Assembly (NCBI GenBank): GCA_012838745.1
Contig: DUOS01000043.1
Span: forward strand, 1 to 53,870
Length of the DNA: 53,870 nt
Direction: 5' to 3'
Source of the DNA: Treponema sp.
GTDB lineage: Bacteria; Spirochaetota; Spirochaetia; Treponematales; Treponemataceae
Positions 1-8,135 of the stretch are shown here, in pieces. A program made the translations under genes and the position numbers. The stretch's first letter is position 1, and each line of letters begins with the position of its first letter. The notes under the pieces are model-generated. The model was not told the origin of the DNA. It did no database searches and saw only the letters and a program-made list of their open reading frames with translations.

Positions 1-1080
1 CTCTTTGCTTGGGCCGAATATAATCTTTTTCATAAATCTGCGAATAAAAAACGAATAAAAGAAATCATGCCTATTTTACAGCGGTACATGAGCTGGATTG
101 AGACAACCTTTAAAAAAGAAAATGGGTTGTATAAGGTTCCTCTTGCAGCGACTACTATGACAAATTCGCCTCGAAAGAAAGCGGCATACCTTGTCGATTT
201 TAACACAGCGCTCGCAGTGAATGCCCTGTATATGGCTGCCCTTGGAGATATCCTAAATGATAAGGAGTTGGGCTTTCAGTACAAGCGCATGTACTTTTCG
301 CTAAAAACTCGAATTAACTCACTTATGTGGAATCCTGATACAGGTTTTTATCATGATATTGATAGTTCCGAAGAGCGATTACCGCAAAAAACAATAGCGG
401 GATTTTGGCCTCTTTTGGCAGAAATTCCTAATGAGGATAAGGCCGAAAAGCTAATCTCACATTTACAAAACCCTAAAACTTTCGGCGTTGATCACCCTTT
501 TCCGTCCCTTTCTGCAGACGATCCCGAATTTGATGAGCGGGGGATGGGATATCGGGGGAGCGTTTTTCCGCCCCTGACTTTTATGGTAATTAAGGGCTTG
601 GAAAAGTATAACCGATGGGATCTCGCTCGCGAATGTGCAATTCGCCACCTCTATCATGTGCTTGATGCCCTTTCTCCCAACGGAGAACATAATAAGGGTT
701 TTTTGTGGGAAGCATATATGCCAACAAAAGAAGGTGCAGCACAATGGCCAGGAAAAGAAGGTTTTCCCAAAAAGCAGTATCTTCCTTATACAGGGTTATC
801 TACGATTGCCCTTATGATAGAAAACATAATTGGTTTAGCGATTAGTCTGCCGAGAAAAACCGTTGATTGGATTATTCCTAATCTTGAAGTAATGGGTATA
901 GAAAACCTGAGTCTCAAGCGAAATCTTATAACTATATTATCCACAAAGAGCCAGAGAGGATGGGAAGTACATATGGAAAGTGAAAAACTGTATTATTTTA
1001 CCATCAATATTCTTGGACAAAAGAAAAAAACCCTACCAATACCTTCCGGAAAATGCTCGATGCTTATCGACAAGTTGTAA
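1..1080 (+). CDS. Trehalase-like / MGH1-type glycoside hydrolase, 3' part only
   Basis: The reading frame is open to the first base of the window, so the gene starts upstream; 359 codons are visible. The visible part looks like the C-terminal half of an (alpha/alpha)6-barrel glycosidase of the GH37/GH63 (MGH1-like) clan. A helix-rich stretch contains LMWNPDTGFYHDID and TIAGFWPLLA, followed by GMGYRGSVFPPLT, FLWEAYMP and YLPYTGLSTIALMIENIIG, which is the usual order in this fold. A short beta-rich tail of about 70 residues follows. Trehalase activity is inferred from family resemblance; other alpha-glucosidases share the fold. The catalytic acid would lie upstream of the window. ppx starts 26 bp downstream, so the two are probably cotranscribed. 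An internal ATG at 67 is not the true start, because the protein continues upstream of it in frame. Confidence 0.75.
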   Translation, partial: LFAWAEYNLFHKSANKKRIKEIMPILQRYMSWIETTFKKENGLYKVPLAATTMTNSPRKKAAYLVDFNTALAVNALYMAALGDILNDKELGFQYKRMYFSLKTRINSLMWNPDTGFYHDIDSSEERLPQKTIAGFWPLLAEIPNEDKAEKLISHLQNPKTFGVDHPFPSLSADDPEFDERGMGYRGSVFPPLTFMVIKGLEKYNRWDLARECAIRHLYHVLDALSPNGEHNKGFLWEAYMPTKEGAAQWPGKEGFPKKQYLPYTGLSTIALMIENIIGLAISLPRKTVDWIIPNLEVMGIENLSLKRNLITILSTKSQRGWEVHMESEKLYYFTINILGQKKKTLPIPSGKCSMLIDKL

Positions 1081-1106
1081 TCGCCGGGCGCGCGAATGGG
1101 GATTGT

Positions 1107-2651
1107 ATGAGTAACCAAATACAACCGCGGCTAGAGGCCGTTATAGAAATTGGCGCAACAGGGATTCGGTTGCTTGTGGCGGAAATTTCCGCCACGGACG
1201 AATGGGTCGTTATTGACCGCGCAGAGCGAGCACTCGCCCTCGGGCGCGATGTGTTTACCACTGGCGTCATATCTCGGGAATCATTATTACAATGCTTAAC
1301 TATTCTCAATCGCTATCGCGAGATGCTTTCTGGGTGGGCCATTTTAGATTCTCACGTTACAGTAGTTGGAACGAGTGCTATTCGTGAAGCGCGCAACCGA
1401 GATTCTATTTTAGATCGTGTTGCAGTAAAAACTGGCTTCCGTGTGCATGTAATCGATGGAATTGAAGAAAATCGTCTTATGTACCTAGTTGTAGAGTATG
1501 CGCTTCAAACTGCTAGGGGCCGGTCCTTTAAAGATAACTCAGTTATCATGGATGTAGGTGGTGGTTCAACCGAGATTATGTTGCTCAAGCAAGGAAAGAT
1601 GGTTGCTGCGCATAGTTTTCGTATGGGCACGGTAATTATAGAACAACAAATAAAAGCAATGATGGGTTCGGAAAATGATATGCGCCGATTTCTATCGGAG
1701 TATATAAAAACAACCGTAGAAAATCTCAACAATGAATTACAAATGAATCAAATCCGCCAGCTTATTGCTATTGGAAATGAAGCTCGTCTTGTTGCCAGTA
1801 GTATTGGTACACCGGTAACTGACTTGTTGTTTGTTATTAAACGAGATGATTTTATATCCTTTGTTGAGGGTATTTTACAATATTCGATTGAAGAGATAGT
1901 TCAGCGCTTTCGGGTGGGGTATAGCGACGCCGAATCGCTGATTCCGGGATTGTTGGGATATAAATATTTATTAGAACTCACTGCTGCAGAGATTGTTCTT
2001 GTTCCCTTTTTGTCTATTCGAGAAGGAGTACTCATCTCTCGCCTTGCCGGCCCTGATCATTTGGTTCACGAAGAGTTTTATTCCCAGGTTGTAGCCTCTG
2101 CCCTTAACTTAGGAAGAAAATTTCATATGGACGAGGAGCACTCTCAGTATGTTACGAGAATAGCGCTAAAACTTTTTGACTGCCTTAAAAGTGAACTTGG
2201 GCTTGATCGCCATGCCCGGCTTCTTCTTGAAACTGCGGCTATATTGCATGATGTAGGCTTTTTTATACAAGCGAAAGATCATCACCTTCATGGCCAGTAC
2301 ATAGTTACCCACTCTGATATTTTTGGGGTGAACAAGGAAGACATTAATATTATTTCCAATGTTGTGCGATATCATCGTGCAGAAAGCCCGAGCCCTTCGC
2401 ATTATCATTACGCATCCTTGCCGCGGGCAGATCGCACAATTGTACTCAAACTCGCTGCTGTTCTCCGCGTTGCAGATGCTCTTGACCGAGGGCATTCTCA
2501 GCACATTGAAGATTTCGATATAGAACTAACTAAAGACACCCTTTATTTGCGTGCAAAGGGAACGCATCATACTACCCTCGAACGCCTTGCTCTTGAGGAA
2601 AAAGCTAATTTATTCGAGGATGTGTTTGGTTACAATCTAGTTATTGTATGA
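1107..2651 (+). CDS. ppx: Exopolyphosphatase, Ppx/GppA family with HD domain
   Basis: This 514-aa protein releases phosphate from inorganic polyphosphate, or hydrolyses pppGpp in the GppA branch. The N-terminal half is an actin-like ATPase fold: the phosphate-1 motif appears as EIGATGIRLL near residues 13-22 and the phosphate-2 motif as VIMDVGGGSTEI around 150. The C-terminal third carries an HD-type domain with AAILHDVGFF and a histidine-rich DHHLHGQYIVTHS segment. The family commonly has this two-domain layout. An upstream in-frame ATG at 1053 overlaps the previous gene. I chose 1107 because it follows that gene's stop, has a G-rich stretch just before it, and makes the protein begin close to the first conserved strand. 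ppk lies 11 bp downstream, so synthesis and breakdown of polyphosphate share one transcript. Confidence 0.88.
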   Translation: MSNQIQPRLEAVIEIGATGIRLLVAEISATDEWVVIDRAERALALGRDVFTTGVISRESLLQCLTILNRYREMLSGWAILDSHVTVVGTSAIREARNRDSILDRVAVKTGFRVHVIDGIEENRLMYLVVEYALQTARGRSFKDNSVIMDVGGGSTEIMLLKQGKMVAAHSFRMGTVIIEQQIKAMMGSENDMRRFLSEYIKTTVENLNNELQMNQIRQLIAIGNEARLVASSIGTPVTDLLFVIKRDDFISFVEGILQYSIEEIVQRFRVGYSDAESLIPGLLGYKYLLELTAAEIVLVPFLSIREGVLISRLAGPDHLVHEEFYSQVVASALNLGRKFHMDEEHSQYVTRIALKLFDCLKSELGLDRHARLLLETAAILHDVGFFIQAKDHHLHGQYIVTHSDIFGVNKEDINIISNVVRYHRAESPSPSHYHYASLPRADRTIVLKLAAVLRVADALDRGHSQHIEDFDIELTKDTLYLRAKGTHHTTLERLALEEKANLFEDVFGYNLVIV

Positions 2652-2662
2652 GGAAATAGATA

Positions 2663-4840
2663 ATGAGTAAAAGTGACGATCAGTACATTAACAGAGAACT
2701 TTCTTGGGTTGAATTTAACGCACGGGTACTTGCTGAGGCTCTTCAAGAATCGGTACCATTGTTGGAAAGATTGCGTTTTTTAAGTATCGTATCCTCTAAT
2801 TTTGACGAATATTTTATGATCCGCGTGGCTGGCCTTAAAACAAGGTTTCGCAATCTTCCAGATTGGCGAGACATAAACGGAGTGTCTGCATTTGAATTGC
2901 TCGAACGTCTTTCTTTACGCATTCATGAATTGGTAAAAATTCAGTATGACTGCCTTATGAACTGTGTTATCCCGGGGCTTGCTTTAGAAGGCGTTCGCTA
3001 TGTAGAAACATCTGCATATTCCGTAAATCAAAGCCGTTTTCTTGAGTCATTTTTTATGAATGACGTTTTTCCTCTGCTTACACCATTGCGCTCTGGTTTA
3101 GATGGGAGCTTGCCGAGTATTGGTAATTTACGTCTTCATGCTGCCTTTATGCTCAAACAAGGTTCTGGTGTCTCGGATAGTGCTGTTTTACGTTTTTTGG
3201 AAACAACCGGTGCTGTTTCCTCTTCCAATGAACTCGAAGAAGTTGCCGGACTAAGTATGCGCGTAGCTATTGTTCAAATCCCTGCAAGTATCCCTCGTAT
3301 TGTATGGATGCCTGATGAAGGTGGCGAGCGCATCTTTACCCTTCTTGATGATGTTCTGTTGGAATATGGACATTTACTATTTCCAGGTTTTGAAATAAAG
3401 GAACGTCTCCTTTTTAAGATTACTCGCGATGCAAATGGTGCCGTTGACGAAGATCGAGATGATGATTTCATTGAAGCTATTCAGGAAGTTCTCGATTCTC
3501 GTTTGTCCTCGCAGCCAGTTCGACTTATGTGCACTGGTGATAGTCCAACTTTGCTTAAATACCTCAAGAAAGGTATGGCTCTGGCTGATTCAGATGTATA
3601 TTCGGTGGATGGGCCGATTGACCTTCATTCTTTTATCGATTTAGTAATGGCTCCCGGATTAGAACGTTTACGGTATGAGTCTTGGAAGAATTATTTACCG
3701 GTTACAGTACCCTTGGATACTCCCATTTGGGATGAACTCAAGAGGACAGATGTTTTTCTCCATGCTCCCTACCATTCGTATGATCCCGTTCTTCGGTTTA
3801 TAAATGACGCAGTAAATGACTCAAAGGTTCTTGCTATAAAAATGACACTGTATCGCACGAGTGGCGATTCTCCCGTTGTCCGGTCGTTAGAAAACGCTGC
3901 TCGTTCTGGAAAACAGGTTACTGTTTTTGTTGAACTCAAAGCGCGCTTCGATGAAGAAAGGAATATATCTTGGGTTCAGCGTCTGGAAGATGTAGGTGTT
4001 ATTGTTGTGTACGGTATTGCACGCCTTAAGGTGCATGCGAAAATACTTCTTGTAGTTCGTTGCGAGCCGGATGGCACACATCGTTATGTTCATCTTTCTA
4101 CAGGAAACTACAATGATAAAACAGCTAAAATTTACTCTGATATGTCTTTGTTTACAGCAAATAAAGAAATTGCGAATGATGCCACATTGTTTTTTAACAT
4201 GATATCGGGCTATTCCGCAATTTTACGTACTAAACGCCTCGTCATGGCTCCTATAGATCTCAAAACACACTTGCTTTCTCTCATTGATCGAGAAATTGAA
4301 CGGTCAATGCCTGAGAAACCGGGCCTTATAATGGCAAAAATGAACAGTTTAGCGGACCCAAAAATTATTAAAGCGCTTTATCGTGCAAGCCAGTCTGGAG
4401 TGCGAGTTATGCTTAACGTTCGTGGAATTTGCATGCTTGTACCCGGAGTTCCCGGTATGAGCGAAACAATTACAGTGGTGAGTATTATTGACCGGTATCT
4501 AGAGCATTCACGGATTACTTGGTTTCAAAATGGTGGTTCCGATGAATTATATTTAGCCAGTGCCGACTGGATGCCACGCAATCTTGACCGTCGAGTGGAG
4601 CTTATGTTTCCAGTGCTTCAAAAAAACATCCGTGAAGAAATCCGTTCTATACTTGAATTGTACTTTGAAGATAACACTCAATCTCATGTTCTACAGAGTG
4701 ATGGGACATGGGAGCGTCGTGTTCGTGGGAAAAAAGAAAAGCGAGTTCGTGCACAGGAGTCTTTGTACCGAGCTGAAAAAGCTCGGCAGGAATTGTTTGA
4801 GCAAGCGCCTCGCCGAGAGTTTACTGTCCGGAGGAATTAA
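2663..4840 (+). CDS. ppk: Polyphosphate kinase 1
   Basis: This 725-aa protein has the usual PPK1 length and reversibly polymerises ATP gamma-phosphate into polyphosphate. The N-terminal domain starts with YINRELSWVEFNARVL and SNFDEYFMIRVAG, both hallmarks of PPK1. The catalytic core contains AIKMTLYRTSGDSPVV, VELKARFDEERNISW and the autophosphorylated-His motif RLKVHAKILLVV. A second conserved His lies in YLEHSRITWF, followed by ASADWMPRNLDRRVEL. The C-terminal tail after about residue 690 is highly basic and Arg/Lys-Glu rich. An AGGAAA ribosome site precedes the ATG. The gene sits 11 bp after ppx and its last 20 bp overlap the 3' end of the convergent parB. Confidence 0.95.
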   Translation: MSKSDDQYINRELSWVEFNARVLAEALQESVPLLERLRFLSIVSSNFDEYFMIRVAGLKTRFRNLPDWRDINGVSAFELLERLSLRIHELVKIQYDCLMNCVIPGLALEGVRYVETSAYSVNQSRFLESFFMNDVFPLLTPLRSGLDGSLPSIGNLRLHAAFMLKQGSGVSDSAVLRFLETTGAVSSSNELEEVAGLSMRVAIVQIPASIPRIVWMPDEGGERIFTLLDDVLLEYGHLLFPGFEIKERLLFKITRDANGAVDEDRDDDFIEAIQEVLDSRLSSQPVRLMCTGDSPTLLKYLKKGMALADSDVYSVDGPIDLHSFIDLVMAPGLERLRYESWKNYLPVTVPLDTPIWDELKRTDVFLHAPYHSYDPVLRFINDAVNDSKVLAIKMTLYRTSGDSPVVRSLENAARSGKQVTVFVELKARFDEERNISWVQRLEDVGVIVVYGIARLKVHAKILLVVRCEPDGTHRYVHLSTGNYNDKTAKIYSDMSLFTANKEIANDATLFFNMISGYSAILRTKRLVMAPIDLKTHLLSLIDREIERSMPEKPGLIMAKMNSLADPKIIKALYRASQSGVRVMLNVRGICMLVPGVPGMSETITVVSIIDRYLEHSRITWFQNGGSDELYLASADWMPRNLDRRVELMFPVLQKNIREEIRSILELYFEDNTQSHVLQSDGTWERRVRGKKEKRVRAQESLYRAEKARQELFEQAPRREFTVRRN

Positions 4841-5747
4841 ACAATTCATACAGACGGTCAAGGTCGTCTCTAGAAAAATAAGATACTTCAATAGTTCCGC
4901 GATCAAGAGAGCCTTTAACAGCGACCTTGGTTCCAAGGGTATCTATAAACTTTTGTTCAATAGTGCGTATTTCTATACCTTTTGTAGGATCTTCGGTTGT
5001 TTTCTTTTTATTACTACTAGAGGATGATTCTTTCCCGGCTCTGCTGCCGTTGTTAAGTTCAGTAGCCATGCGTTCAGCTTCTCGAACAGAAATCCCATTC
5101 CCAACAACCCGACCAAAAAGTATGCGTTGGTCAGCAGGGTTCATAATGGAAAGAATAGCACGAGCGTGCCCCGGTGTAATTTGTCCAGATGAAAGAGATG
5201 AACGGATATCATCTGGAAGTTTAAGCAGACGAAGGGCGTTTGCAACTGTTGATCTGTTTTTTCCTACGCGTGCAGCAGCTTCTTCTTGGCTAAGGTTTCC
5301 CAGGGTCATGAGCTGGTGATATGCTTCGGCTTCTTCTATTGGATTAAGATTTTCGCGTTGAATGTTCTCTATAAGCGCGATTTCTAATTTTCTTTCTTCA
5401 GAATATTTTTTTAAAATAATTGGTACGGTAGATAAGCCGGCAATGCGCGCCGCTCGAGTTCTTCGTTCCCCGGCAATAATATAATACGTTCCATCACCAA
5501 CTTCTTCGGCTATGATAGGCTGAATAATTCCGTGTTCTCGTATTGAATCTGCAAGTTCTTTGAGTGCTTCTTCGTTAAACTCGCGGCGCGGTTGGTGTGG
5601 ATTCGGTTTTAAAAGAGTTGGATCAATAAATAGTTCTGAACCTGCTTTACCACTAGATTGTGTTTTTCCTGCTCTATCTGTTGTATCTTGTTCGGAATCA
5701 TCAAGAAGGGCGTTTAGGCCGCGCCCGAGACCGGAAACCTTAGCCAC
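4821..5747 (-). CDS. parB: ParB/Spo0J chromosome partitioning protein (GTG start)
   Basis: This is a CTP-dependent DNA clamp that loads at parS sites and segregates the chromosome with ParA. The 308-aa protein opens with KVSGLGRGLNALL, typical of chromosomal ParB. It then has the N-terminal domain (LKPNPHQPRREF, IIQPIIAEE) with the nucleotide-binding motifs AGERRTRAAR and ALIENIQRENLNPIEEAEAY. A helix-turn-helix follows (SQEEAAARVGKNRSTVANALRLLKLP), then a Ser/Lys-rich linker and a C-terminal dimerisation segment. The frame stays open upstream to 5828, but that part overlaps parA. The GTG at 5747 starts the protein at its conserved N-terminus, with GAGG about 9 nt upstream, and overlaps the parA stop by 8 bp, implying translational coupling. 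No canonical parS site was found in the window. Confidence 0.93.
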   Translation of the reverse strand: MAKVSGLGRGLNALLDDSEQDTTDRAGKTQSSGKAGSELFIDPTLLKPNPHQPRREFNEEALKELADSIREHGIIQPIIAEEVGDGTYYIIAGERRTRAARIAGLSTVPIILKKYSEERKLEIALIENIQRENLNPIEEAEAYHQLMTLGNLSQEEAAARVGKNRSTVANALRLLKLPDDIRSSLSSGQITPGHARAILSIMNPADQRILFGRVVGNGISVREAERMATELNNGSRAGKESSSSSNKKKTTEDPTKGIEIRTIEQKFIDTLGTKVAVKGSLDRGTIEVSYFSRDDLDRLYELFNSSGQ

Positions 5748-6495
5748 GTTCAAGTACCTCTTTTGCAAGTTTTTCGTAACTCCGTGCGCCAACACATTGT
5801 GCGTCGTAGTTGCATATGGGTAAGCCATGCGAGGGGGCTTCGGAAAGTCGAATGTTTCGCGGAATAATTGTGGTGAAAACTTTATCTTTAAAATATGTTG
5901 TTACCTGCTGCACAACATCTTGAGCAAGTCGGGTGCGGGAGTCATACATAGTAAAGAAAATTCCACCAATTACTAAATCAGGATTAAGACTCTTTTGTAC
6001 TCGTTTAACGGTTTGCAAAAGAAGTGTAAGCCCTTCTAGGGCAAAATATTCACATTGGAGTGGTATGAGTACTTCGTCTGCGGCAACCAGCCCGTTCAGG
6101 GTTAAAATCCCAAGAGATGGAGGGCAGTCGATAAGAATAAAATCATATATATCCTTAACAGGTTCTAGGGCACGGCGTAAATAAAACTCTCGTTCTTTTT
6201 GGTCTACCAGCTCAATAGCGGCGCCGGAAAGATCAATTGATGCGGGAATAACGGAAAGGCCTGGTACTACCGATTTTCGGATTACCTCTTTGAGGGTGGC
6301 TTTGCCAGCGAGAAGGTCATATACGGTTGGTATTTCACGATCAACGCCTACACCGGATGTCATGTTGCCCTGAGAGTCAAAATCGACCAAAAGGGTCTTT
6401 TTTCCTTCGAGAGCGAGGTAGGCGCCAATGTTTATAGCGGAGGTTGTTTTGCCGACTCCACCTTTTTGATTTACAAAAACGTATGTTTTACCCAT
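5740..6495 (-). CDS. parA: ParA/Soj chromosome partitioning ATPase
   Basis: This 251-aa Walker-type ATPase binds DNA non-specifically in its ATP form and works with ParB. It has the deviant Walker A motif QKGGVGKTT at residues 10-18, the A' motif LLVDFDSQGN and the Walker B motif FILIDCPPSLG. The length is typical of the chromosomal Soj class, with no N-terminal HTH extension. The ATG has no SD sequence. A TATACT -10 box lies 9 nt upstream with TTTCAC 17 bp further, so the transcript is probably nearly leaderless. parB follows with an 8-bp overlap. dnaA, gyrB and the gidA/gidB genes that often sit beside parAB are not in this window. Confidence 0.94.
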   Translation of the reverse strand: MGKTYVFVNQKGGVGKTTSAINIGAYLALEGKKTLLVDFDSQGNMTSGVGVDREIPTVYDLLAGKATLKEVIRKSVVPGLSVIPASIDLSGAAIELVDQKEREFYLRRALEPVKDIYDFILIDCPPSLGILTLNGLVAADEVLIPLQCEYFALEGLTLLLQTVKRVQKSLNPDLVIGGIFFTMYDSRTRLAQDVVQQVTTYFKDKVFTTIIPRNIRLSEAPSHGLPICNYDAQCVGARSYEKLAKEVLERG

Positions 6496-6504
6496 TTGTA
6501 ATAA

Positions 6505-6533
6505 AGTATACTGGATTATTTAGATTTGTGAAA
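6505..6533 (-). promoter_or_regulatory. Sigma-70 promoter of parA-parB
   Basis: On the minus strand TTTCAC, 17 bp, TATACT. The -10 box ends 9 nt before the parA ATG, so the predicted start is within about 3 nt of the codon. Confidence 0.55.
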
Positions 6534-6544
6534 GCAAGAAACAT

Positions 6545-7276
6545 TTATCGGCCTCCCGGAAGTGGGTTATAACTAACTCCGTGATCAAAAACATCACATT
6601 GTTCTTGGTTTTTCATGAATTTTACTGCTGCATACGTAAGAGGCGTGCAAGCAGCTTCTATTAGAGTTTTAAAGGCATAGTTTGATCCTATCATTACTAG
6701 CAGGATGGAATTAGGATAGTTTCCGGCAAAGGCAACGGCAACAAATATAGCAGTATCCAAGAGTTGCCCCGCGAGGGTTGAGGCAATAGTACGCATCCAT
6801 AAATGTTTTCCGGCTGTGGCTATTTTCATACGAGAGAGTACTACTGAGTTCACGTATTCTCCTACAAAATAGGCAAGGCTACTTGCGAGAACAATTCTGG
6901 GCATTTGCATGAGTATATTGATGTAGTCTTGTTGGAAAGGCCACGATGCTTCGCCGGGAAGAATGCCTATTAACCAAATATTGAGGCTCATAAGGACTAG
7001 GGTTATGAGGCCTGTCCAAATAACCTTTCGTGTTTGGCGGTAGCCATATACTTCGGTGAGTACATCTCCGAACAAATATGATAAAGGGAAAAGAAGAGTT
7101 CCTCCATCAAAAACAAAAGGCCCAAGGCGGATCATTTTTGATGCAAGAATATTTGATAGCAGCAGAACTCCAACAAATAGCCCGGTAATAACTGGTAAAA
7201 AACGGAATTGATACACATTGGTTGCTTTAGTCATCACTGGGAGCTTTTTCTTTGATCGTGTTAGGAGAGTTTTCAT
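6545..7276 (-). CDS. Queuosine precursor transporter, YhhQ/VUT (DUF165) family
   Basis: This 243-aa integral membrane protein has about six hydrophobic helices. Family hallmarks are SNILASKMIRLGPFVFDGG, PLSYLFGDVLTEVYGY and, near the end, DTAIFVAVAFAG and ALIEAACTPLTY. Members import preQ0/preQ1 for queuosine tRNA modification; the activity here is inferred from the family. No queuosine synthesis genes lie in the window. A second Met at residue 15 is possible. I keep the first because a promoter (TTGTAT, 17 bp, TAAAAT) ends 6 nt before it, which fits a leaderless start. Confidence 0.85.
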   Translation of the reverse strand: MKTLLTRSKKKLPVMTKATNVYQFRFLPVITGLFVGVLLLSNILASKMIRLGPFVFDGGTLLFPLSYLFGDVLTEVYGYRQTRKVIWTGLITLVLMSLNIWLIGILPGEASWPFQQDYINILMQMPRIVLASSLAYFVGEYVNSVVLSRMKIATAGKHLWMRTIASTLAGQLLDTAIFVAVAFAGNYPNSILLVMIGSNYAFKTLIEAACTPLTYAAVKFMKNQEQCDVFDHGVSYNPLPGGR

Positions 7277-7282
7277 GCGCGG

Positions 7283-7311
7283 ATTTTAGCCTATTGGCAT
7301 GGCTTATACAA
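7283..7311 (-). promoter_or_regulatory. Sigma-70 promoter of the queuosine-precursor transporter
   Basis: Minus strand TTGTAT, 17 bp, TAAAAT, then 6 nt to the ATG at 7276. There is no SD sequence, so a leaderless transcript is predicted. Confidence 0.6.
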
Positions 7312-7337
7312 GAATACACGCAATAAAGAGAGTTATT

Positions 7338-7371
7338 AAAAGAAAAAATAGCCCGCCTGTTATGGCGGGCT
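7338..7371 (-). terminator. Intrinsic terminator of hsp20
   Basis: The stem AGCCCGCC / GGCGGGCT (7350-7371) has a 6-nt loop. On the minus strand it is followed by a T-rich tract and starts 8 nt after the hsp20 stop codon. Confidence 0.85.
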
Positions 7372-7378
7372 GTAGAAA

Positions 7379-7822
7379 CTAGGCCGACTTAATCGTAATT
7401 TGTCGTGGTTGTGCTTCTGGTTTCCGAGGAATACTTATAGTAAGTACTCCATTTTTAAATTCGGCAGAAACACTTTCGCTAACAATGTCTTGCGGCAGGG
7501 AGAACTTCCGAGAGAAGCACGAAGATCTGCGTTCGCGGATTATATATTCCTCTTCGTTGTCAGTTTTTTTCTTGTCTTCCTTCTCTGCTTCCTGAACAGA
7601 GGCGATGGTTAGCACACGATCTTTTAGATTTATTTCCACATCTTTCTCTGAAAGACCGGGAAGATCCATGTGCATTACATAGGCGTCGTTTGTTTCGCGG
7701 ACGTCTACCTTAGGCAAGCTATAACCGGTTGAACTTACCGGAGGGGTAAGGCCATAATTTCGGTCAAATGCATCAAAAAGATCATTTGCAAAAGTTGGAT
7801 TGAAAAGACGTAAAGCGTTCAT
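7379..7822 (-). CDS. Small heat shock protein, Hsp20/IbpA family
   Basis: This 147-aa chaperone binds unfolded proteins without ATP. It has an N-terminal arm (LFNPTFANDLFDAFDRNYG), an alpha-crystallin domain from about residue 38 to 130 (VDVRETNDAYVMHMDLPG, VEINLKDRVLTI, FKNGVLTISIPR) and a C-terminal I-x-I motif in RQITIKSA. GGAGG lies 6 nt before the ATG. The gene is monocistronic with its own terminator. The 5' leader is unusual: a near-perfect sigma-54 promoter lies about 80 bp upstream, and the roughly 65-nt leader is predicted to fold, with a small hairpin that would pair with the SD. This points to sigma-54 control and perhaps RNA-structure control; both are inference. Confidence 0.93.
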   Translation of the reverse strand: MNALRLFNPTFANDLFDAFDRNYGLTPPVSSTGYSLPKVDVRETNDAYVMHMDLPGLSEKDVEINLKDRVLTIASVQEAEKEDKKKTDNEEEYIIRERRSSCFSRKFSLPQDIVSESVSAEFKNGVLTISIPRKPEAQPRQITIKSA

Positions 7823-7827
7823 AATAT

Positions 7828-7881
7828 ACCTCCACAGGTTGTTTTTTTTATACCCTCAAAGGGCTTTGGTTCATTTGAACC
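7828..7881 (-). promoter_or_regulatory. Structured 5' leader of hsp20 (possible RNA thermometer)
   Basis: Inverted repeats in the leader are GGTTCATTTGAACC (7868-7881), CCCT-CAA-AGGG (7853-7863) and ACCT-GTGG-AGGT on the minus strand (7828-7839). The last one places the SD GGAGG in a hairpin. Stabilities were not computed, and no known ROSE or fourU consensus was recognised. Confidence 0.35.
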
Positions 7882-7897
7882 CGCTACAGTATATAAC

Positions 7898-7915
7898 AAG
7901 CAAGATTCGTGCCAA
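7898..7915 (-). promoter_or_regulatory. Sigma-54 (RpoN) promoter of hsp20
   Basis: The minus strand reads TTGGCACGAATCTTGCTT, matching the -24/-12 consensus TGGCACG-N4-TTGCW at every defined position. The -12 GC is at 7900-7901 and the predicted transcript starts near 7888. Confidence 0.8.
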
Positions 7916-8014
7916 CTATTTCCGAGGTTTTTCTGTAATTAAGTCTATACTCTATAGTGATTTGTTGTAGATTGGCTTTGTTCGCATTTGCTGGTGTGGT
8001 AGATTTATACAGCT

Positions 8015-8051
8015 GGGTCAAAATTGCGATTATTTTGTGTCATTCTGACCC
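8015..8051. promoter_or_regulatory. Nested dyads upstream of hsp20 (possible activator site)
   Basis: GGGTCA (8015-8020) with TGACCC (8046-8051), and CAAAAT (8019-8024) with ATTTTG (8032-8037). They lie 115-150 bp upstream of the sigma-54 -12 element, a usual enhancer distance. They could equally serve the plus-strand gene at 8136. No bound regulator is known. Confidence 0.3.
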
Positions 8052-8119
8052 TCTTGATAGATACAGTTTAAATAAAGAGTACCAACATGGTTCGTTAGAG
8101 TGCTGTTTTTTCTAAAATA

Positions 8120-8128
8120 TGGTATAGT
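8120..8128 (+). promoter_or_regulatory. Extended -10 promoter before the 8136 gene
   Basis: TGG-TATAGT is an extended -10 (TGN plus hexamer) ending 7 nt before the ATG at 8136. No good -35 box was found and there is no SD, so a leaderless start is predicted. Confidence 0.4.
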
Positions 8129-8135
8129 TTTACCG

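Noticed and set aside
463-744. Minus-strand open frame inside the trehalase-like gene
   Set aside because: It overlaps a well-supported coding frame completely, has no SD or homology pattern, and reads like an antisense shadow.
5748-5828. Longer parB reading frame upstream of the GTG
   Set aside because: It would lie wholly within parA. The GTG at 5747 has an SD and starts at the conserved ParB N-terminus.
7828-8135. CIRCE/HrcA operator at hsp20
   Set aside because: No TTAGCACTC-N9-GAGTGCTAA or near match was found in the upstream region.
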